Of a DNA stretch of 64,000 nucleotides, positions 57,561-64,000 are shown one piece after another (position 1 is the first letter of the stretch; every line of letters begins with the position of its first letter). Location: the NCBI GenBank assembly GCA_944548615.1, contig OX155951.1, positions 19,440,789 to 19,504,788 on the forward strand. The letters run 5' to 3'. The notes beneath the pieces were generated by a model. The model had not been told where the DNA came from, did not search any database, and was given only the letters and a program-made list of their open reading frames with translations. Origin of the DNA: Micropterix aruncella. Taxonomy: Eukaryota; Arthropoda; Insecta; Lepidoptera; Micropterigidae. The translations under genes and the position numbers were made by a program.

Positions 57561-58337
57561 TTGACTATGTTTAAAAAAAAATGATAATATTATCTTAATT
57601 AATTAAATTCACAAGTATATGTGCACAGTAAGAAACCTTTTTAGGCTACTTAATTTATTGGTCAATTTAGTTATATATTAATCTATATATTTATTTATTT
57701 TACTTATCTATAAACTTAAATATTTTCTTTTTCTTTATTTAATATTAGTTCTTTATTTATATACACATTTATATATTTATAATAACCTTAAAATTTATAA
57801 GAATGAATGAGCAATCGGAATGAATAAGAAAAAAAAGAAAAAAAAAAAAGAAAGAAAGTGAAGTCACTATGATTAAAGTAAAGTCTTAAATACTATCACC
57901 CCAGAACAGATATACAATCTAGTGGGGGGATAAAATCCACACAAATGCAATCTTATCTGCTTCGCAAAAATCAATTGTATTGTATTGGATAATTTTATAA
58001 AATAAAATAAAATAAAGCATTTGTAAGCGTCTAACCAAAAATGGTTAACTCAAATCGAGCGGGTTAAAATAAAATAGTCGGCATCGTCAATATTGCAAAT
58101 CGGCCCCTTTTTTCGTTAATTTGGTTTAGTGCTTAGGCTGAAAACAGATGTATTTTGGCCAGATGATTAAATGGAAATGTCGTTCGGTTTCGTCGACGAA
58201 ATTCTCGTCTCGATCTTCAGTCTTCTCTCGCGAGCGCCGAGACGAGACTGAGGAGAGTCTCGTCTGGAATTTCCAAGACGAGTCGAGACGAGAGTCGTAA
58301 GCCCTTTTGAGCCTGTCTATCGATTGTGCGGGTGCAG
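57561..58337. other. End of TRRAP intron 7, GACGAG-rich hairpin before exon 8
   Basis: AT-rich to 58130, then 58190-58300 has inverted gagacgag/ctcgtctc motifs able to fold, ending just upstream of the exon 8 acceptor (gtgcag at 58337). Function unknown. Confidence 0.45.
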
Positions 58338-60776
58338 GAACAAGGCCGGGAGCGCTTTGACGGGCGCCGCGGGCGAGGAGGAGCGCGCCCCGCCCGAGTA
58401 CCCCGAGGCAGGCGCGGCGGCGGGTGGCGCGGCAGGCGGCGCGGGCGCGCGCGCCGGCGCCGGCGGCGCGCCCGCGCCCGCTCCCTCGGCCGCCGACTGC
58501 CGCACGCTCGTCAAGACGCTCGTGTGCGGCGCCAAGACCATCACGTGGGGCTGCGCCAACTGCGGCGGCGCGACGCCCGAGGGCGGCAAGGCGCCGGCGC
58601 TGCGGCCGCGCGAGACGCTGGCCTTCGTGCGCCTCGTGCGCTGGGGCCTGCGCTCGCTCGACGTGTACGCCGTGGGGCCGCCGCACGCCGCGCACTCGCA
58701 CGCGCACTCGCTGCAGCACCCGCCGCCGCGCCAGCCCGCGCCGCAGGTGCGCTCCAAGGAGGAGAAGGAGGTGCTCGAGCACTTCAGCGGAGTCGTGAGT
58801 CTTTCTATTCTTATTCGTTTCCGCCCGCGATGATCGGCTACATTACTTCCGATTCGTTTTCGTTCCAGTTTTCCATGATGAATCCGCAGACGTTTCAAGA
58901 AATCTTCTCCGCGACGATATCCCACATGGTCGAGAGAATCAACAAAAACATGACGTTGCAAATAATTGCCAATACGTTTTTGTCGAATCCGACGACTTCT
59001 CCGATATTCGCCACCGTTCTCGTCGAGTATCTGCTCGAAAGGATGGAAGAGATGGGATCGAATCTAGAACGTTCCAATTTGTATTTGCGGCTTTTCAAGC
59101 TCGTCTTCGGTTCGGTGAGCCTCTTTCCGGCGGAGAACGAGCACATGCTGCGTCCTCATCTCAACAGCATCGTCAACAAGGCGATGGATTACGCGATGAC
59201 GGCGAAGGAACCGTTTAACTATTTCCTGCTTCTGAGAGCTCTGTTCCGCTCGATCGGCGGCGGCAGTCACGATCTGCTCTACCAGGAGTTTCTTCCGCTG
59301 CTGCCCAATCTGCTCGAGGGCCTCAACCGGCTGCAGAGCGGACTGCACAAGCAGCACATGAAGGATCTGTTCGTGGAGCTGTGTCTGACGGTGCCCGTGA
59401 GGCTGAGCAGTCTGCTGCCGTACCTGCCGATGCTCATGGACCCGCTCGTGTCGGCGCTCAACGGCTCGCACACGCTCATCTCGCAGGGCCTGAGGACGCT
59501 CGAGCTGTGCGTCGACAACCTGCAGCCGGATTTCCTCTACGAGCACATCCAGCCGGTGCGCGCGGACCTCATGCAGGCGCTGTGGCGCACGCTGCACAAC
59601 GCGGACGTCGCGCGAATCGCCTTCCGCGTGCTCGGCAAGTTCGGCGGCGGCAACAGGAAGATGATGATCGAGCCGCAGAAGCTCGAGCGGCGCGAGCGCG
59701 ACGAGGAGGAGCCCGCGATCGTCGCGCACTTCCGCGAGCACCGGCGCCCGATCGAGTTCGTCGCGTCGAACGTCGTCGAAGCCGCGTTCGCCGGCCTCAA
59801 GTCGAGCCAGACGGATCCGTTTTACCGGCGGCAGTGCTGGGAGGCGCTGCGCTGCTACCTTGCAGCGTCGCTCTGCCTCGACGACGACAAGTTCACGCTG
59901 CAGAAGCTGTTCTTCCACCCGGCGTTCGCGGAGGGCGGCGAGGCGGTGGCGCTGGGGGCGGCGGGGGCGGCGGGGGCAGCGGCGGCCGCAGCGGCCGCGG
60001 CGGCGGCGGCTGCGGCGGGCGTCGCGGAGGAGGGCGACGGCGGCGAGCGGCGGCCGTCGGAGGCGGCGCGGCGCACGCACCGCACGGCGCTCACGGGCAT
60101 GTTCGTGGCGGCCGCCATCAAGGACATCCGCCAGTACGTGCTGCCGACGATGGTGGCGCTCGTGCGGCACTACACGCTGGCGGCGGTGGCGCGCGAGGCG
60201 GGGCCGTTCGCGGGCGCGCCGGCGCGCGGCCTCGACCCGCTGGCGCTCGTGGACGCCATCGCCGCCATCATGGCGCACGAGGAGAAGGAGCTGTGCAAGC
60301 CGGGCCACCTGGCGCTGGCGCTCGTGCTGGAGACGGCGGCCACGGTGCTCGGCGGCGCGGAGGCGGCCGGCCGCCTGCCGCTCGTGGACTACGCGGCCGA
60401 GCGCATGTCGCTGCTCTGCTACGAGCGCGCCTGGTACGCCAAGCTGGGCGGCTGCGTGGCCGTGCAGTACCTCTGCGAGAAGATGAGCCCGGCGTGGGTG
60501 CACCGCCGCACCTTCTCCTTCCTGAAGGCGTTCCTGTTCGTGGCGATGGACCTGCAGGGCGAGGTGTCGAGCGGCGCGGTGGACATGGCCACCGCCAACC
60601 TGGACCGCATGATCCGCGTGTGCGTGGCCGGCAGCCCCACGGGCACCTCCGACGCGGCCTACTTGGCCGAGCACACCGACCCCGAGGAGCTGGCCGTCCG
60701 CGCCAAGGCTATCTACGACGTTCTGCACGAGCTCGTGCGCCAGGTCACCAGTCCGCACGTGCTCGTGCGCGAACAG
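58338..60776 (+). CDS. TRRAP: TRRAP exons 8-9, GC-rich
   Basis: Exon 8 (58338-58794): Ala/Gly/Pro-rich low-complexity leader, then CRTLVKTLVCGAKTITWGCA and KEEKEVLEHFSGV. Exon 9 (58869-60776, 636 codons, no internal intron): MMNPQTFQEIF, IFATVLVEYLLERMEEMGSN, SIGGGSHDLLYQEFLPLLPN, KQHMKDLFVELCLTVPVRLS and ELCVDNLQPDFLYEHIQPVR, nearly identical to vertebrate TRRAP. An alanine run near 59960-60030 (about 14 consecutive Ala) sits between conserved helices. The donor at 60777 (gtatgt) leads to exons beyond the window. GC content is strikingly higher than in exons 1-7. The long plus frame reading through the 74 bp intron, and the 579-codon antisense frame, are shadows. Confidence 0.93.
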
Positions 60777-61009
60777 GTATGTTGCTTCCAAACTCCCTTT
60801 CAAATAACGCTGTCCGATCGGTCATAGCCCCGATAATGTGTTTTCCATATCGCGCGTTCGTACCAACAGACATTTGACAATATCGCAATAGCGCCAATAT
60901 TATTATTTTTTTTATTTTTTATAATCGCCGGTGACATTAAAGATTTATCTTATTTAACAGTTTAGTACATAGTTTGTTTAGGCGAAATTTATCATAAATG
61001 CTAATTATA

Positions 61010-62094
61010 TCTTCTTCTTCTCAAGTTTCGTCTCTAAGAATTTAGTTGTACCCGCAGCTTTTTCGCTTTTAACGTTTTAATCTTCTTCTCAAGTTTCGTC
61101 TCCGAGAATTTAGTTGTATCCGTGGCTTCGTTCGAGCTGGGGATTGACTTTTTCGCTTTTAAAGTCCTAATATTCTTTTTCTCAACTTTCATATCAGTTG
61201 TATCCACAGCTTCGTTCGAGCTGGGGATCGACTTTTTCGCTTTTAACGCTTTAATCTTCTTTTCAAGTTTCGTCTCCGAGAATTTAGTTGTACCCGCGGC
61301 TTCGTTCGACCTGGGTTCGATTTTTTCGCTTTATTGTTTTAATCTTATTCTCAAGTTTCTTCTCCGAGAATTTAGTTGTACCCGTGGTTTTGTTCGAGCT
61401 GGGGATCTACTTTTTCGCTTTTAAAGTCTCAATATTCTTTTTTTCAACTTTCGTCTCCAAGAATTTAGTTGTACCTGTAGCTTCGTTCGAGCTGGAGATT
61501 GACTTTTTCACTTTTGAAGTCCTTATCTTCTTTTTCTCATCTTTCATCTCCAAGAATTTAGTTGTATCCTCGGCTTCGTTCGAGCTGGGGATCGTTTTTT
61601 TCGCTTTTAACGATTTAATCTTCTTCTCAAGTTTCTTCTCCGAAAATTTAGTTGTACCCGTGGTTTCCTTCGAGCTGGGGATCAACTTTTTCGCTTTTAA
61701 AGTCTCAATATTCTTTTTTCAACTTTCCTCTCCGAGAATTTAATTGTACCCGTGGCTCCGTTCGAGCTGGGGATCGACTTTTTCGCTTTTGAAGTCCTTA
61801 TCTTCTTTTTCTCAACTTTCATATCGAATTTAGTTGTATCCTCAGCTTCGTTCAAGCTGGGGATTGACGTTTTCGCTTTAAACGTTTTACTCTTCTCAAG
61901 TTTCGTATCCGAGAATTTAGTTGTACCCTTGGCTTCGTTCGAGCTCTGGATCGACTTTTTCGCTTTAAACTTAATCTTCTTCTCAAGTTTCATCTCCGAG
62001 AATTTAGTTGTACTCGTGGCTTCATACGAATTTAGTTGTATCCTCGGCTTCGTTCGAGCTGGGGATCGACTTTTTCGCTTTTAACGCTTTAATA
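61010..62094. repeat. Minisatellite, about 85-100 bp unit, in a TRRAP intron
   Basis: About 11 imperfect units containing ctccgagaatttagttgtac, ccgtggcttcgttcgagctg, gggatcgactttttcgcttt and a linker aagtc(t/c)t(t/a)atcttcttctcaag. Read on the minus strand it gives a Lys/Ser-rich peptide repeat (KKSIPSSNEATGTTKF, EKKVEKKNIETLKAKK) over 61407-61993 in two frames. Both strands are largely open because the unit lacks stops; no splice sites or start indicate a real gene. Confidence 0.85.
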
Positions 62095-64000
62095 ATAAAT
62101 AATAAATACAAACGGAGCTGCCATGGAATTCACCGACCGGAGTCGGGCCCATCATAATACTATTTTTTACACTTCTGGGGGGTGAGCAGTGGATTCCGGA
62201 CTTACGAACCGGCTGTGGTAGGTTTAGGACAGCTGTCTTGCCACATGTGAGCGTTCACCTTGCCACCCATTCACTCCCCCTTCGAAGCCATAGAATTTGA
62301 GATGCGCAAATCGCAGTTTTAGATAATTTTTCTAAGAAAGAGTTGATTATTTTTCTGGAAAGGCCAAGATCTTTAAAGAGGTGAAATAGAGATTTAGCTG
62401 GCAGGCCACGAGCGCCAACTTCCACCGCGTGAAGGTGAACAGTGAAGCCGTTCCGGGTTACGGCATTTGCAAGATCATGGTATTTATTTAATTTGTACTC
62501 GTGGTCTTTTGGGATATTTGATTCCCATGGAACAGTTAATTCTACAATAAGAGCCACCTTCCGAGATAGAGAGTAAAGAGTTATATCTGGACGGAGGGCT
62601 GTGCATCCGAGACTTTCAGGGAATTTATACTGCTTAGAGACCGAATCAACCTCCAGAGTCCAATCTGTAGCTTTCTCGATTATTGAGAAAGGTTTTGTAG
62701 TTAAATGTTTTTTGCCTTTAGAGCCATCCCGCACAAACTGTATTGGGGGTTTGGAGGATACTGTCAAACCCTTGTTGGCACGAGCCACTGAGAGACTAAT
62801 TACCTCGCGAATAACAGCGAGAACTTTGTCATGGCGGTAAGTGTACCGTCCTTGATCTAAGGCCACCTTGCAGCCAGCTAGAATGTGTCTAGCTGTGCAA
62901 GGGGTATTGCTACAGAGGGGACAAGAACTATCCTCGGCAAAGCTCCAACGAGCGAGGTTACTGGGGTCTGGAAGTGTATGCTGAAAGGCATTCAAATAAA
63001 ATTTCAGCATCTCTGGCGTCCAGTCATAGAGCATTACCTTCCAGTGCATTGGAGGCGGAATGCAAAAGTCACCAATTGTTGTCCAGTCATTCTGGCATTG
63101 AAGGCCAATAGCATGAGCCATACTCTTGCTGTCGTAATCTCCCCGCAAAAGAGACTTCTTCAAGTCCACGTCGCTCGTGGTTGTACTGCCATACCCCAGA
63201 CCAGTGCCATTCTGGCTGATTCCAGTAAGGAACCTTTTGTGGAAGTCTACGCGGGCTTGTAGTTCATTTGAATCACTACAGCCACTTATTACGTGCTTCG
63301 ATATTGCCGGATCTTTGGAATTGCACAGAATCGAATTTTTGGTTATTCTGGAGTTGGCGTAGAGCAGAGAGGGCAGTTTAAGCGCTAGCCCAAAATTTTG
63401 TTTGGACCTGAAGAGAGTCGAGGGGTCAGCTGGTTTGGCTAAGGACAGCCAGGATTTTAAACTAGCTGTCACCAGTGCATCTAGACGGGACAGTTGGGTT
63501 TTGGTAAAATCGTAAATAAGAAAGGGCCATGACAAATGTGACGTTAGATAATTGTCATAGATCCAGGCCTTACGAGGGCCAGAAATTAGCAAGGCATCTA
63601 TTTTCGCCAGGCAACTTTTGAAATGCTCTATAACATGATCGCCCGAGACGTCTTTTCCCTGATGGGTGATTTTTCTGCCGAGGAATTTGAAATGATTGTT
63701 TGGGTCTATAAGGGAGATATTAGAGCCCTTATAGACCAATTTGGGGTCATAGGATGTAAATTTTGTGCCCATGCGGGCGAGTCCAAGGCAAAAACATTTG
63801 GAGGGCTTCACTTTTATACAGCCTGACCAGTCGCAGAAAAGCTCCACTTTCTGTAATAGCAGGGAAAGCTGCTTGGGGCTTCTGGTGATGAAAGTTAGGT
63901 CGTCGGCAAAAGCGAGGCACGACGAGGTGTATTGGCCGTCTGTTTTAAAACGGTAGCCCCACTTCCTGTCAAACTGGCTCAGGCTTTCCAGAAGTATATT
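62095..64000 (-). mobile_element. LINE with restriction-like endonuclease (R2/NeSL-group), 3' part, open to window edge
   Basis: Minus-strand frame open from the window edge to its stop at 62255. It starts in RT with SCLAFADDLTFI (catalytic ADD, about 63915) and ELFCDWSGCIKVKPSKC. It continues to a Cys/His cluster CPLCSNTPCTARHILAGC and a PD-(D/E)xK type endonuclease RPDITLYSLSRKVALIVELT followed by VPWE and KDHEYKLNKYHDL. The carboxyl end is KIINSFLEKLSKTAICASQI. This order (RT, zinc motif, carboxyl endonuclease) is that of site-specific or R2/NeSL-group LINEs, not APE-type ones. The 3' UTR ends at about 62095 with a short (taa)n tail inserted inside the minisatellite. The whole visible frame has no stop. 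Confidence 0.85.

Noticed and set aside
59064..60803. 579-codon minus frame opposite TRRAP exon 9
   Set aside because: Antisense shadow of GC-rich sequence, rich in Arg/His/Ala, with no recognisable domain.
58326..60827. 833-codon plus frame reading through the 58795-58868 intron
   Set aside because: In exon 8 this frame gives Arg/Ala nonsense; only the spliced model keeps both TRRAP segments in frame.
61122..62084. Plus-strand frames over the minisatellite (Phe/Leu-rich)
   Set aside because: Open only because the repeat unit lacks stops; hydrophobic low-complexity translation, several frames.

Overview
This is a eukaryotic, intron-containing, AT-rich nuclear window dense in transposable elements. 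It is an insect genome, most likely a moth or butterfly. The repeat motif beginning 'tacccgacttcaaaa' near 20345 is one I know mainly from Lepidoptera, and the LTR element at 796-6096 looks like the CsRn1/Kabuki group known from silkworm. The species cannot be named from the sequence.

Host genes, left to right: (1) the 3' part of a ZRSR2-like U2AF35-related splicing factor (+, exons 110-452, 14742-14901, 14976-15108), split by a 14.3 kb intron; (2) ATPAF2/ATP12, the mitochondrial F1-ATPase assembly factor (+, six exons, 18545-25180); (3) a DNAJA2-type type I Hsp40 (-, two exons, 27124-25790), convergent with ATPAF2; (4) a mitochondrial mTERF-family protein (+, six exons, 30972-32405); (5) a complete Plexin-A-like semaphorin receptor in one 5.7 kb exon (-, 39395-33693); (6) the first nine recognised coding exons (1,279 codons) of TRRAP/Nipped-A, the giant pseudokinase scaffold of SAGA and TIP60 complexes (+, from 40004, running off the right edge). 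Plexin and TRRAP are head to head with about 608 bp between start codons. Every splice model given here keeps a continuous reading frame.

Mobile DNA fills the introns and spacers. The ZRSR2 intron holds an LTR retrotransposon (identical-looking 646 bp LTRs, 4 bp target duplication, tRNA-Trp primer site, two frame breaks in pol), a Tc1 fragment, two palindromic MITEs and the most interesting element here. That element is a 6.1 kb TTAA-flanked DNA transposon whose intact three-exon gene joins a Mutator-like DDE transposase to a YqaJ/lambda-exonuclease-type nuclease. The TRRAP introns hold three classes of LINE remnant, a dead mariner, a hAT fragment, an 836 bp fold-back palindrome, and a three-level nest (Ty3/gypsy, then a LINE inside it, then a LINE 3' end inside that). 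The right edge is a lysine-rich minisatellite invaded by a LINE with a restriction-like endonuclease.

The host genes are unrelated housekeeping, signalling and chromatin genes with no operon-like logic. I see no tRNA, rRNA, CRISPR array or prokaryotic feature.
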